Positions 1 to 7,803 of a DNA stretch of 28,934 nt are shown piece after piece. The notes under the pieces were generated by a model. That model was not told the origin of the DNA and did no database searches. It worked only from the letters and a program-made list of their open reading frames with translations. The first letter of the stretch is position 1; the number at the start of each line of letters is the position of its first letter. The DNA is from JAPLXD01 sp041661585 (lineage in GTDB: Bacteria > Patescibacteriota > Minisyncoccia > Moranbacterales > UBA11712): positions 1-28,934 of the forward strand of contig JBAZUC010000005.1 of NCBI GenBank assembly GCA_041661585.1, in the 5' to 3' direction. The position numbers and the translations under genes were made by a program.

Positions 1-49
1 CTCCCTCCTTGCCGAGCTTGTCGACATTTTTCAGTAGGATTACTTTCAT
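1..49 (-). CDS. rplI: Ribosomal protein L9, N-terminal fragment cut by the window edge
   Basis: Reading the minus strand from the ATG at 49 gives 16 codons, MKVILLKNVDKLGKEG, before the window ends. This is the hallmark start of bacterial ribosomal protein L9, which binds 23S rRNA domain V through its N-terminal domain and helps keep the reading frame. The gene lies 41 nt downstream of the S41 protease stop on the same strand. There is no Shine-Dalgarno; a promoter -10 sits only 7 nt upstream of the ATG, so the mRNA may be leaderless. The call rests on a short but very typical stretch. Confidence 0.85.
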   Translation of the reverse strand, partial: MKVILLKNVDKLGKEG

Positions 50-56
50 TGGTTTT

Positions 57-84
57 ATTATAATTCAAAAAAATATTTTAGCAA
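57..84 (-). promoter_or_regulatory. Promoter for rplI, likely leaderless
   Basis: On the minus strand TTGCTA (79-84) and a perfect TATAAT (57-62) are separated by 16 nt. The rplI ATG begins 7 nt after the -10, so transcription would start at or next to the start codon. No Shine-Dalgarno lies between. It is a pattern call only. Confidence 0.55.
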
Positions 85-90
85 ACCCCC

Positions 91-1365
91 CTATTTTATC
101 TTCTCTTTGATGACTTCGAGCGCCTTGTCCATTTGAGGATCGCGGTTGGCATTATAATCAGCGTCGGACAGGTCAACATCAATGGTCGGGTCAATTCCTT
201 TTTCCATTATATAGTCTCCGTTCGGTGTTAGCCAGCGGGCAATCGTCACGCGCAAAGTCGATCCGCCGACCAATTTTTCCAGCTCTTGCACAGAACCTTT
301 CCCGAATGTTTTTTTGCCGATGAGCGGCGCGCCGAGATCGTCCCGGAGTGCGCCGGCGGTGATCTCAGAGGCGCTCGCGCTTCCGCTGTTGACGAGGACG
401 ACAACCGGAATATTTCCCAAAATATCGCCGCCTCGCGCCGAAAAATCTTTTTTCCCGCCAGTTCTTTCTTCTTCGGAAACCACCACTTTTCCAGCGGGAA
501 TGAATTTCGAGGAAATATCAATGGCTGCTTCAAGATATCCGCCTGGATTGTTTCGCAAATCAAGAATGATGCCCTTCGCTTTTTGGGATACGATCTGATT
601 GGCCGCTTGATCCATTCCGGAAGTGGTGTCATCTCCGAACTTGGATATCTTTATGACAGCAATGCCGTCATTTTTGATCTCGAGTTTCACGCTTTTGACA
701 TTGATCTGCTCGCGGATGATCTTCACCTCTATGGGACTGGTGCTTTTTTCGTGCAGGATCATGAGAGCTATTTCCGTTCCCTTCGGCCCGCGAATCATTG
801 AGACGGCCTCGTCGACGGTCATGTCTGAAGTGAGTTTGTCGCCTATTTTCAAGATTTTGTCGCCTGCCCTGAGACCGGCTTTTTCGCCGGGCGACGCGTC
901 AAGGGGGGAAATGACCGTCAAAACATCATTTTTCATTCCAATTTCGACGCCGATTCCTTCAAATATTCCTTCAAGATCCTGGGAAAATTGCTGGCTTTCG
1001 TCCGGATTCATGAAACTTGAAAAGGGATCGCCGACCGCTTTTACCATGCCGGAGATCGCTCCATATATCATCTTCTGCTGGTCGAGTTTCGTCGTGTCGA
1101 CGTAATTGTCTTTCAAGAGATTCCAAGCTTCCCAAAAAAGGCCAAAATCGACATCGCTCGGCTGGCTTTTGTCGTGGCTTTTCACCAGCAAATTTTCGAT
1201 CGAAACGGGAGACTTGCTTTTGGTCGAAGTATATTTGTTGAAAAGAGAACCGGCAAAAAAGCTCACGGAGATGAGGATCACGATGCCGAATATTTTGAAA
1301 TTCCGGCGATTTTTCTTTGGTTTTTCGCCTTTCTCTTCTATTTCGTTTTTTTCTTCCGTTTCCAT
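91..1365 (-). CDS. S41 family carboxy-terminal processing protease (CtpA/Prc type)
   Basis: The 424-residue protein has a charged N-terminus, one membrane segment at about residues 24-42, and an outside part with a PDZ domain (about 130-205) and the S41 peptidase core (about 225-395). The core motif GSASASEI places the catalytic serine at S331, and FGKGSVQ places the general-base lysine at K356, 25 residues later as in the family. Such proteases trim the C-termini of envelope proteins. It is the third gene after LCP and GT2, starting 7 nt past the GT2 stop, so it is probably co-transcribed with them. No Shine-Dalgarno precedes the ATG. Length is normal and all key residues are present. Whether it processes glycan-assembly proteins is inference. 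Confidence 0.93.
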   Translation of the reverse strand: METEEKNEIEEKGEKPKKNRRNFKIFGIVILISVSFFAGSLFNKYTSTKSKSPVSIENLLVKSHDKSQPSDVDFGLFWEAWNLLKDNYVDTTKLDQQKMIYGAISGMVKAVGDPFSSFMNPDESQQFSQDLEGIFEGIGVEIGMKNDVLTVISPLDASPGEKAGLRAGDKILKIGDKLTSDMTVDEAVSMIRGPKGTEIALMILHEKSTSPIEVKIIREQINVKSVKLEIKNDGIAVIKISKFGDDTTSGMDQAANQIVSQKAKGIILDLRNNPGGYLEAAIDISSKFIPAGKVVVSEEERTGGKKDFSARGGDILGNIPVVVLVNSGSASASEITAGALRDDLGAPLIGKKTFGKGSVQELEKLVGGSTLRVTIARWLTPNGDYIMEKGIDPTIDVDLSDADYNANRDPQMDKALEVIKEKIK

Positions 1366-1372
1366 AAGCTTT

Positions 1373-2200
1373 TTATTGATGAGGATTGGGTTTGCCCAGA
1401 TATTTCCAAAAATATTTTATACCGCTTTTAATATGCTCTCTTGTCAGCTTGTTGAGAAAAATGGCTTTCAACGCTCCCGAGCTTGCCGACCCTTTTCCGT
1501 GATAGTGAAACATTTTTACATAGGGATAAAAAACAACTTTGAATCCGCCTTCCCAAAACCGCCGGCACCAATCCACGTCTTCGAAATACATAAAACCGAA
1601 GTTTTCCTCCATAGGGCCGATTTTTCGGGCAGTTTCTCGACGGGTCATCATGGCGGAGCCCATGATCCAATCAACTTCTTGGGGCTTGTCCGGATCTGCG
1701 TTTTTGTATAAAAATTTATCAATTTTCTTTTTGGCAAATCCCAGTCTTCCCAACGGTGTTCTGCGCAATAGTATGATGAGCGGTGTATAAAATCGGAAAC
1801 GGGATGGCTGGACCCGCCCATCGAAATTCATGAGCCTTGGGCCGACTATGCCAACTGCTGGGTTGCTCTTCAGATACTCGATCAAAATATCCGCTGATTT
1901 TTTTTCAATGATGATATCAGCGTTCAGGATCAGAAGAAAGTCCCCTTTTGCTTTTTTGAGCCCTCGATTCACCAATTTTGCAAAACCGAGATTTTCAAAA
2001 TGCGAAAAAAATATTATTTCGGGAAATAATTCTCGCATCATCATTTCCGTATCTTCTTCGGTTGCGCTGTCCAGCACCAGAATTTCATAGTTTTTCAGAA
2101 AAATATTCTTTTTGATCGATTCAAGGCAAAGCCGAAGGACAGCGGGATTTTTGTAACTGGTTATTATTATCGATAACTCCGGATTTGGTGGGCTATTCAT
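1373..2200 (-). CDS. Glycosyltransferase family 2 (rhamnosyltransferase-like)
   Basis: This 275-residue GT-A fold enzyme begins with the family 2 opening LSIIITSYKNP and carries the nucleotide-sugar motif LILNADI (the DxD region, about residues 90-97). A later WIMGSAMMTRR segment followed by GFMYFEDVDWCRR is typical of rhamnosyl- and related wall transferases. It has no obvious membrane segment and would act at the cytoplasmic membrane face. It starts 2 nt after the LCP stop, so translation is coupled. With an LCP protein next to it, a role in building a wall-linked glycopolymer is plausible. Sugar and acceptor cannot be read from the sequence. Confidence 0.88.
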   Translation of the reverse strand: MNSPPNPELSIIITSYKNPAVLRLCLESIKKNIFLKNYEILVLDSATEEDTEMMMRELFPEIIFFSHFENLGFAKLVNRGLKKAKGDFLLILNADIIIEKKSADILIEYLKSNPAVGIVGPRLMNFDGRVQPSRFRFYTPLIILLRRTPLGRLGFAKKKIDKFLYKNADPDKPQEVDWIMGSAMMTRRETARKIGPMEENFGFMYFEDVDWCRRFWEGGFKVVFYPYVKMFHYHGKGSASSGALKAIFLNKLTREHIKSGIKYFWKYLGKPNPHQ

Positions 2201-2202
2201 TA

Positions 2203-3210
2203 TTATTGAAAAATATTTCGGCAGGCTTCGTGTATTTTGTCATAATTTCCTCCCTCGGGCAGCAGAATGTATGTTTTTCCTTCTGGCGTGTCGGCCTTTG
2301 AGGCATAGAGCAAACCTTCGGGCGTAGTGTCGAAAATTCTTTGCTTGATCTTGGGGTCTTGAATCTTGTTGGCGAGGTCAAAGAATTTTTTCATTTCGGA
2401 AATATCCATATCGGCGCGGACATCGTCTCCCAAAATATTCAAAATATTGTTGACTTTCGTGAAATCGGAAAGTGTTCCAATGCTGAGCATCTTGTCCTTG
2501 AGGGCGATCAGAACCTGCTGCTGGCGTTTGGCTCTTTCGAAATCGGATGAGGCATAGCGCGCCCGGACAAAGAAAAGAGCCTTTGTGCCGTCAAGATGGT
2601 TTTTTCCGGCCGGAAGAGTGAAATTCGAAGCGGCCTCGCCTTCAAATTGTTTTGGTTCGGAAAAGGGATTGTCAAGATACACATCAACGCCTCCCACTTT
2701 GTCGACAAGCTCCGTGAAGCCCTTGAAATCAATGCGGACGACATAGTGAATAGGAAGGCCGGTGACGTTGCTCACCACCTGTTTCATCATTTCCATACCC
2801 TTGCCCTCTTCCTTGCCTTCATACAAGGCATTGACGGCGTTTATTTTGCTCTGACTGGAAGTTCCCGGGTCTTGGACATATAGGTCACGGGGAATTGAGA
2901 TGAGGGCGATCTTGTTTTCTTGCGGCCGGATGATTGCGACCATGATCGAATCGGCCAAAAGTCCTCCGCCGAGCATATTGTTTCCGCGCATTCCAAGGAG
3001 AAGAACATTGATCTGCCCTTCAGCTTGCCCCTGCAATTGGTCCGATCCGACTCCGGGCAAGGCTTTCCAAAGGCTCGAAAAAAATCCGTCTTTCGTCGAG
3101 ATCTTACCAAGAGTTGCTCCGGTCCTGTACATTGCCCATCCGCCGATGGCAAGGACGAGCAAAATGATCACAAGCAGGACCTTGATCCATCTTTTTTTGA
3201 AAATCCCCAT
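2203..3210 (-). CDS. LytR-CpsA-Psr (LCP) family glycopolymer transferase
   Basis: LCP proteins move lipid-linked glycopolymers onto peptidoglycan outside the membrane. From the ATG at 3210 the product is 335 residues: a cytoplasmic KKRW start, one membrane segment (about 9-28) and an LCP domain. Family signatures are VLLLGMRG, the arginine/aspartate loop SIPRDLYV, and the RARYASSDFERAKRQQQ block that binds pyrophosphate. An in-frame ATG exists further up at 3315, but a near-consensus promoter at 3262-3290 and the sigma-gene terminator lie in between, so the 3210 start is chosen. It leads the operon with GT2 and the S41 protease and is the natural final step for the glycan genes found to the right. 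Confidence 0.92.
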   Translation of the reverse strand: MGIFKKRWIKVLLVIILLVLAIGGWAMYRTGATLGKISTKDGFFSSLWKALPGVGSDQLQGQAEGQINVLLLGMRGNNMLGGGLLADSIMVAIIRPQENKIALISIPRDLYVQDPGTSSQSKINAVNALYEGKEEGKGMEMMKQVVSNVTGLPIHYVVRIDFKGFTELVDKVGGVDVYLDNPFSEPKQFEGEAASNFTLPAGKNHLDGTKALFFVRARYASSDFERAKRQQQVLIALKDKMLSIGTLSDFTKVNNILNILGDDVRADMDISEMKKFFDLANKIQDPKIKQRIFDTTPEGLLYASKADTPEGKTYILLPEGGNYDKIHEACRNIFQ

Positions 3211-3261
3211 GAACCTTGATAACAAATAAAAAACAGGCGCTCTGAAATCCTTTATGAGTAT

Positions 3262-3290
3262 ATTATACCACTTGGGAATTGGCAATACAA
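3262..3290 (-). promoter_or_regulatory. Promoter of the LCP-GT2-S41 operon
   Basis: On the minus strand TTGTAT (3285-3290) and TATAAT (3262-3267) are 17 nt apart, and TGG directly before the -10 gives an extended -10 element. The start of transcription should fall near 3255, leaving a leader of about 45 nt before the LCP ATG. Confidence 0.75.
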
Positions 3291-3303
3291 GATATCCTTC
3301 AAA

Positions 3304-3336
3304 GAAAAAAGGCATCCAGGGTGAGTTCTGGATGCC
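3304..3336 (-). terminator. Intrinsic terminator of the sigma-factor gene
   Basis: On the minus strand a perfect 9-bp stem (GGCATCCAG with CTGGATGCC; 3311-3319 and 3328-3336) with an 8-nt loop is followed by six T. It lies 25 nt past the sigma-gene stop. Confidence 0.9.
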
Positions 3337-3360
3337 GGTTGGTTCTTCTGGGCGGAGATG

Positions 3361-3858
3361 TTATTCCGCGGGAGGAAGAGAGTATTCTTCGATTGTGACC
3401 CGATATCTCCTTTTTTCGGGTCCCTCAAAATTTACTCTAAAAGAGAGACGGTCTTTCCGCTTCATGATGTCGAGAGCAGATCCAATCTCACTGAGATTCG
3501 ATTTAAAGGAATTGGGGTCGTCGGCCGGCGGATCGGCAGCGACAGAGACGGCTGATGCGGGATCGGCCGCAGCGCTACCATGAGGCGCTGGAATATCCGG
3601 TTTTTGCAATTTTTTCTTTCCAAGCGGATAACGGGATAGCAGTTCCCGAGTTGCTTCTTCATCATCAGAGAAGAAGTAGCCGGCTTCCAGCATTTTTGAT
3701 ACAATGCTCCGGACGGTTTGGGGCTTAAGGGACAATTTTTCGAATTGCAAGCTGGAAAGATTAAAGAGCTCCGAAGTCTCGTTGATTTTTTTGGCTCGCA
3801 ATTTATTAGCCAAGTAATAACCAATAAGGTGTGTGATCTTTGGCAGGTTTTTATCCAT
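3361..3858 (-). CDS. Possible separate 165-residue product from an internal in-frame start in the sigma gene
   Basis: Met377 of the sigma-factor reading frame is preceded by AAAAGGAGGA with GGAGG 8 nt from the ATG, the best Shine-Dalgarno in the window. Translation from it would yield MDKNLPKITHLIGYYL and the rest of the extension without any sigma domain. Visible parts are a helical segment with a possible winged-helix look (about 1-80 of this product; LKPQTVRSIVSKMLEAGYFF resembles a DNA- or protein-binding helix pair), an Ala/Pro linker and a charged C-terminus. No family is recognised. It may be made alongside the full-length fusion, as an independent partner or regulator of the sigma factor. 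Alternatively a stop codon once separated two genes here. Confidence 0.55.
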   Translation of the reverse strand: MDKNLPKITHLIGYYLANKLRAKKINETSELFNLSSLQFEKLSLKPQTVRSIVSKMLEAGYFFSDDEEATRELLSRYPLGKKKLQKPDIPAPHGSAAADPASAVSVAADPPADDPNSFKSNLSEIGSALDIMKRKDRLSFRVNFEGPEKRRYRVTIEEYSLPPAE

Positions 3859-4986
3859 GGAATTATCCTCCTTTTGAAATATCTCTGCCCGCGTTTTTAA
3901 TGGGGGCATTGGAATGTAAGGTTTCTCAAAATCGACGGTATGTGGCTCGCCAATTAGGATAAAGTCAGGAACATAGATTTTCCTTCCGAAGTTTTTCCAC
4001 CTGTTCGGCACTTCTTTTTCTCTGGAGTCGTCGTCTCCCGGCTTTTCCGGGTTCCAGATTAGTGTTTTAGGCAACGAAGACAGAGACTTCTTGGAATAGT
4101 GTTTGCGATGACGATTGACGTTGATTATAGAAGTGTAGTTTAATATCCCGAGCCTTTTTGCCAATTTGGGTCTTATCTCTCGTAAAGCTTCAGTGAGAAG
4201 CTGAGAAATTCTCGACTCCGAACATCCGGCGAACGACGAAATTTCCTTCATAGTCAGCTCCTCGTAGAAATACAAAGAGATCAGCAATTGCATTCCATAG
4301 GGAAACTCTTTTATGCATTGTGCCACAATGTTTGAAGTTTGGAAGAGATCCAAGACCTGCAGGGCATTCTCCTTTTCATTTTCATCCAACGTCCTATTGG
4401 GAATGTATTTATCGTCAGGCGATAATCTCCAGAATTCCTCAACATCCAGAAGGGATAGCGGCTTGGCGATGTCCAGCATTTCATGAAATTTTTTCATTTC
4501 CAAACCAAGAGTCCTAGCCATTTCTTCCTGCTCTGCGGGTCGACCCAAAGTTCTTTGCAAGTCCCCGCGGGTTTTCTCAATGAGATTTCGTTTTTCTCGT
4601 GCTTTTCGAGGCATCCAATCCAAGTCGCGTAATTCGTCCAACATAGCTCCCTTGACGCGAAATTCAGCGTAAGTTTTAAATTTTAAGCCTTTCTTTGGAT
4701 CGAATTTGTGAATAGCGTCGATTAGGCCGATGATTCCGGAGCTAATCAGATCATCCTTGGAAATATGCGATGGCAGGCGCATTGCCAGACGACTTGCCAC
4801 ATACCTTGTTAGTGGAGCGTATTGCATGATTATCTCGTTCTGCCATTTCAGGTCGACGATTTCTGGCCATTTCTCTTGTAGCGTTGAATTGTAGAAAAAA
4901 TCTTTTTCGGTTGGCTCGATTTCAGTGAATTCTTCTTGTTGCCCCATGTCAGGGGCAAGATCATAAAAACTATCTTCCCTGTTCAT
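3361..4986 (-). CDS. FliA/WhiG-like sigma-70 factor with a large unassigned C-terminal extension
   Basis: Residues 1-280 are a complete alternative sigma factor: region 2 (about 50-135) holds DLISSGIIGLIDAIHKFDP and the flagellar/sporulation-type signature KGAMLDELRDLDWMPRKAR; region 3 lies at about 135-185; region 4 (about 220-280) has the helix-turn-helix MKEISSFAGCSESRISQLL. Ordinary members end here at about 230-280 residues. This one runs on to 541: a basic linker (about 285-375), a compact helical part (377-455), a proline/alanine-rich linker (about 465-500) and a charged tail. Start: ATG at 4986 behind AAAGGAGA with good spacing. No flagellar genes are in the window. It is flanked by terminators on both sides. 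An in-frame internal start with a strong Shine-Dalgarno is listed separately. The sigma assignment is firm; the role of the extension is unknown. Confidence 0.9.
   Translation of the reverse strand: MNREDSFYDLAPDMGQQEEFTEIEPTEKDFFYNSTLQEKWPEIVDLKWQNEIIMQYAPLTRYVASRLAMRLPSHISKDDLISSGIIGLIDAIHKFDPKKGLKFKTYAEFRVKGAMLDELRDLDWMPRKAREKRNLIEKTRGDLQRTLGRPAEQEEMARTLGLEMKKFHEMLDIAKPLSLLDVEEFWRLSPDDKYIPNRTLDENEKENALQVLDLFQTSNIVAQCIKEFPYGMQLLISLYFYEELTMKEISSFAGCSESRISQLLTEALREIRPKLAKRLGILNYTSIINVNRHRKHYSKKSLSSLPKTLIWNPEKPGDDDSREKEVPNRWKNFGRKIYVPDFILIGEPHTVDFEKPYIPMPPLKTRAEIFQKEDNSMDKNLPKITHLIGYYLANKLRAKKINETSELFNLSSLQFEKLSLKPQTVRSIVSKMLEAGYFFSDDEEATRELLSRYPLGKKKLQKPDIPAPHGSAAADPASAVSVAADPPADDPNSFKSNLSEIGSALDIMKRKDRLSFRVNFEGPEKRRYRVTIEEYSLPPAE
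3866..3875 (-). promoter_or_regulatory. Strong internal Shine-Dalgarno inside the sigma gene
   Basis: Minus strand AAAAGGAGGA, complementary to the 16S rRNA 3' tail over its core, stands at ideal distance from the in-frame ATG at 3858. Most other genes here have no Shine-Dalgarno at all, so its presence inside a coding region is notable. Confidence 0.75.
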
Positions 4987-5022
4987 GGGATATTCTCCTT
5001 TGTTGGATTTTTAATGAGCGGA

Positions 5023-5056
5023 TATACAAAAAAGAGCCCTCCCGCTCCTTTGTATA
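5023..5056 (-). terminator. Intrinsic terminator after the GT4 gene that ends at 5087
   Basis: On the minus strand GAGC/GCTC (5044-5047, 5034-5037) caps a hairpin followed by a run of six T. Outer TATACAAA and TTTGTATA can extend the stem. It separates the GT4 gene from the sigma gene. Confidence 0.75.
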
Positions 5057-5077
5057 AGCTAAGTTATTATGCGTTTT

Positions 5078-5094
5078 TTGGCAAATTTAGCCAA
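5078..5094. repeat. 17-bp palindrome upstream of the sigma gene
   Basis: TTGGC and GCCAA arms flank an AAATTTA centre, spanning the stop codon of the GT4 gene about 90 nt before the sigma start. It could be an operator. No convincing promoter was found beside it, and it partly encodes protein, so chance is possible. Confidence 0.3.
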
Positions 5095-6214
5095 GGAACT
5101 CATATATTTTCAGCGTTTTCTCCGCGGTTTTTTGCCAAGTGAAATTTTGAGCGATATTTTTGCCTTTTTCAATCAAACTATTTCGAAAATTTTCGTCTGC
5201 CAGGATTTTCAAAATATTTTCCGCAAACTCCCGGCTATTTTTCGCCTCGCAAAACAGCGCGGCGTTCTTGCCGATCTCGCGAAGAACCGGAATATCGGAG
5301 CAGACAACCGGCGTTCCGGCAGCCATCGCTTCGATGACCGGAATGCCAAAACCTTCATATAGCGATGGAAAAACAAAACATTCAGCCATTTGCAGCAAGG
5401 CGGGTTTGTCATCTTCGTCGATCCATCCGGGGAATATTACGCTTTTTTGCAGATTATATTTTTTTATTGCCTCATCGATTTTCGGATCGAAGTTGCGCGC
5501 TTGGCGATTTCCGGCAAGCACCAATGGCATATCCAAATCTTTCAGCGCTTCGATCGCAGATGGAATATTTTTTCTCGGCTGAAGCGTGCCGATATAGAGC
5601 AAAAATTTTTCTGGTAAAGTATATTTTTTCCGGATATTTTCTTTTTCTTCAGCTGAATAGGCGCGGCTGAATCTTTCAAAATCCACTCCGTTGTAGGCGC
5701 AATCAATTTTTTCCGGCGGGATTTTGTAAAAGTCAATGATATTTTTTTTCTCGCTTTGGGAAACGGTGATTATTTTGTCGGCCCGGCGGATGCTTCTCGG
5801 AATCAGAGTTTTGAGAAAAAACAAATCGGATTTTTTGATATATTCAGGAAAAAAACTGAAAGAAATATCGTGAATCGTCAAAACCAATTTCACTTTTTTG
5901 GGCAGCCAAAACGGGGCGATGTATTGCGTGTGAAAAACATCCACCCCATTTTTCCGAAGATAATTTGACAGCGTCCACAAATTCCAGCAAAAGCGGTTGA
6001 GAGAGTTTAGAAAAATAATTTTGAAATTATCTTTTAAGTTTAGTTTTTTTATTTCTCCGGCCAAATCGGCGTCTTTCTTTGGGTCCCGGTCGGAGAAAAG
6101 AAAATACTGATTGCCACTGTCTATTTCTGCCAGATTTTTCACCAAATTGAAAAACACCGCCTCATCGCCGGTTCTTTTCTTTCCGATCAACCTGATATCG
6201 ATGCCAATTTTCAT
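5087..6214 (-). CDS. Glycosyltransferase family 4, GT-B fold
   Basis: This 375-residue retaining glycosyltransferase opens with MKIGIDIRLIG, has the mid-domain TIHDISFSFFPEY and the donor-side motif EGFGIPVIEAMAAGTPVV containing the E-x7-E pair that holds the nucleotide sugar. It has no membrane segment and should work at the inner face of the membrane on a lipid-linked acceptor. It resembles the GT4 at 9936-11063 in its opening residues and layout, so the two are probably paralogues. It has its own promoter, with the -10 only 6 nt from the ATG, and its own terminator, so it is a single-gene unit. Sugar specificity is not readable. Confidence 0.92.
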   Translation of the reverse strand: MKIGIDIRLIGKKRTGDEAVFFNLVKNLAEIDSGNQYFLFSDRDPKKDADLAGEIKKLNLKDNFKIIFLNSLNRFCWNLWTLSNYLRKNGVDVFHTQYIAPFWLPKKVKLVLTIHDISFSFFPEYIKKSDLFFLKTLIPRSIRRADKIITVSQSEKKNIIDFYKIPPEKIDCAYNGVDFERFSRAYSAEEKENIRKKYTLPEKFLLYIGTLQPRKNIPSAIEALKDLDMPLVLAGNRQARNFDPKIDEAIKKYNLQKSVIFPGWIDEDDKPALLQMAECFVFPSLYEGFGIPVIEAMAAGTPVVCSDIPVLREIGKNAALFCEAKNSREFAENILKILADENFRNSLIEKGKNIAQNFTWQKTAEKTLKIYEFLG

Positions 6215-6220
6215 AATTAT

Positions 6221-6249
6221 ATTCTAGCCTAAATCGCATATTTACTCAA
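6221..6249 (-). promoter_or_regulatory. Promoter of the GT4 gene, leaderless arrangement
   Basis: Minus strand TTGAGT (6244-6249), 17-nt spacer, TAGAAT (6221-6226). Only 6 nt separate the -10 from the ATG at 6214, so transcription should begin at the start codon. No Shine-Dalgarno can exist in this layout. Confidence 0.6.
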
Positions 6250-6250
6250 A

Positions 6251-6286
6251 TAAAGAAGAGCCCCAGGCGCATGGCACCCGGGGCTC
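6251..6286 (-). terminator. Intrinsic terminator of the PhoH-like gene
   Basis: On the minus strand GAGCCCC and GGGGCTC (6280-6286, 6258-6264) pair over 7 bp with a partly paired loop, followed by TTCTTTATTT. It lies 15 nt after the PhoH-like stop. Confidence 0.85.
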
Positions 6287-6300
6287 GAGAGATGAAATAG

Positions 6301-7689
6301 TTAAAGTCTTTTTTCGGCCAATTTGGCCAGATCAGAGCGAACAATTTCTTTAAAATTGGTCGCTGCCACAATTTGGCATTCCTCTTCGATGCCGACCATA
6401 CGGCCTATGGCATAAGCAAGTCCGCTCGATCGGCGATCCAGGCGGCGGTTCAGGTCAATCTGGCTCAAATCGCCAGTGAAAATTATCTTCGTGAATTCCC
6501 CTGCTCTTGTGATGATCGTTTTCACCTGATGAGGTGTGAGATTCTGGGCCTCATCGACGATAAGCAGGGTTTTGTAATAGGATCTTCCCCTGATATAGTC
6601 CAGCGGCTCGGTCACAAACTTATTATTCTCACGCATAGAATCTATGAGTTTGCCGAGAGCCGAATTTTGCTCTTTGAGAAAATCAAGTGCGTCTGTGATG
6701 GGACGCATCCAAGGACTGGTTTTTTCTTCAATGCCTCCGGGGAGAAAGCCCATGTTGTCCTGATTTTCCAGATGAACCATGGGTCGCGTGATCAAAATGC
6801 GGTGGTAGCTACTCCTTTGAGCGATCGAAGCCGCCATTGCCATGACTGTTTTTCCGGAGCCCGCGCCACCCTGCAGAAAAACGAGAGATACACTGGGGTC
6901 AAACAACTGATTAAAAGCCACGAATTGATGCCAATTCGGTCCGTTTCCGTTGCGGGAATAGGGCCGAACACCCATTGCATTTATCTCGTTTGGGACAATG
7001 CTGAATTTTTGACCTTTTCGGATGGCGGAAAATTTTGGAGCCCACTGAGAATCCTGAATCGTGCCGGTGTCTCGGTATCCCGTCGAATCGCTGAAACAGA
7101 TGACTCCTCCATTTTCTGGGATAGTGTCTATCTCTTTTACAAGCTTTCCTGAAAATGAAAAATCATTGTCGATTTCAGCAGCAGGAACGTTGACGGTTGG
7201 AAGTATTGCAGCTGCGTCAGATATATCAGTTATGTCGCGGGTATAATCATCTGCTGTGAGGCCGAATTCCCTCGCCAGAATCCTCACTGGACGATCGCGG
7301 GAGACCAGCGTAACATTGGCAAATTTGGCTACCATCTTTTTGGCGACGAAGTGCGCAGCTGCGATGACTTGATGGTCGGGTTGTTTTCTGTCCAAACCAT
7401 CCAGTCCACCGAAATATGTATGCCTTATGATCTTTAGCGTTTCTTCGCCGCCGAGAGTTAGCTCCTCAATGCGTCTCAAGGCTTCGCGGGCATCAATCCC
7501 GATATCCGGCTTGTCTTTCAGTCCGTTCAATTCACGGATCACAATCAGCGGGATGAGTAGCGTGCAGCCATTTTCGCGCAGCACGTCGATCGATTCCGGA
7601 TCGTGGATGGCGACGTTGGTGTCGATCAAGATGGCCTCAGTGCGTGGTTCTTTGCTGGCTGCTTCTCGTTTTTTAGCCAAGGCTCCCAT
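6301..7689 (-). CDS. PIN domain-PhoH ATPase fusion (PhoH2-like)
   Basis: The 462-residue product joins an N-terminal PIN nuclease domain (about 18-150; opening AILIDTNVAIHDPE with an early metal-binding aspartate) to a PhoH ATPase domain (about 245-455) with Walker A GGAGSGKT and Walker B LLIVDEAQN. PhoH2 proteins of this layout are RNA helicase/ribonucleases. The start at 7689 is preferred to an ATG 18 nt upstream because AAAGGAG lies 8 nt before it. The gene stands alone between a promoter with an 80-nt leader and a terminator. All ATPase motifs look intact. It is one of the few genes here with a strong Shine-Dalgarno. Confidence 0.92.
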   Translation of the reverse strand: MGALAKKREAASKEPRTEAILIDTNVAIHDPESIDVLRENGCTLLIPLIVIRELNGLKDKPDIGIDAREALRRIEELTLGGEETLKIIRHTYFGGLDGLDRKQPDHQVIAAAHFVAKKMVAKFANVTLVSRDRPVRILAREFGLTADDYTRDITDISDAAAILPTVNVPAAEIDNDFSFSGKLVKEIDTIPENGGVICFSDSTGYRDTGTIQDSQWAPKFSAIRKGQKFSIVPNEINAMGVRPYSRNGNGPNWHQFVAFNQLFDPSVSLVFLQGGAGSGKTVMAMAASIAQRSSYHRILITRPMVHLENQDNMGFLPGGIEEKTSPWMRPITDALDFLKEQNSALGKLIDSMRENNKFVTEPLDYIRGRSYYKTLLIVDEAQNLTPHQVKTIITRAGEFTKIIFTGDLSQIDLNRRLDRRSSGLAYAIGRMVGIEEECQIVAATNFKEIVRSDLAKLAEKRL

Positions 7690-7774
7690 AGAAGTCTCCT
7701 TTCCCACTGTAGGGATAAATAGATATGGTTCATTCGCCTAATTTTTAAGGACCAGATGCTTCTTTCTGGATTCA

Positions 7775-7803
7775 CTATAAATCCATTCACTTTAATCTTG
7801 CAA
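7775..7803 (-). promoter_or_regulatory. Promoter and leader of the PhoH-like gene
   Basis: Minus strand TTGCAA (7798-7803), 17 nt, TTATAG (7775-7780). The roughly 80-nt leader begins with CCAGA/TCTGG (7765-7769, 7752-7756), a small hairpin that shares bases with a second one (GGATT/AATCC, 7768-7772 and 7780-7784). The promoter overlaps the 3' end of the upstream ligase gene. Confidence 0.45.

Noticed and set aside
2203..3315. Longer LCP protein starting at 3315
   Set aside because: The extra 35 residues lie upstream of the promoter and inside the sigma-gene terminator, and would precede the normal membrane anchor.
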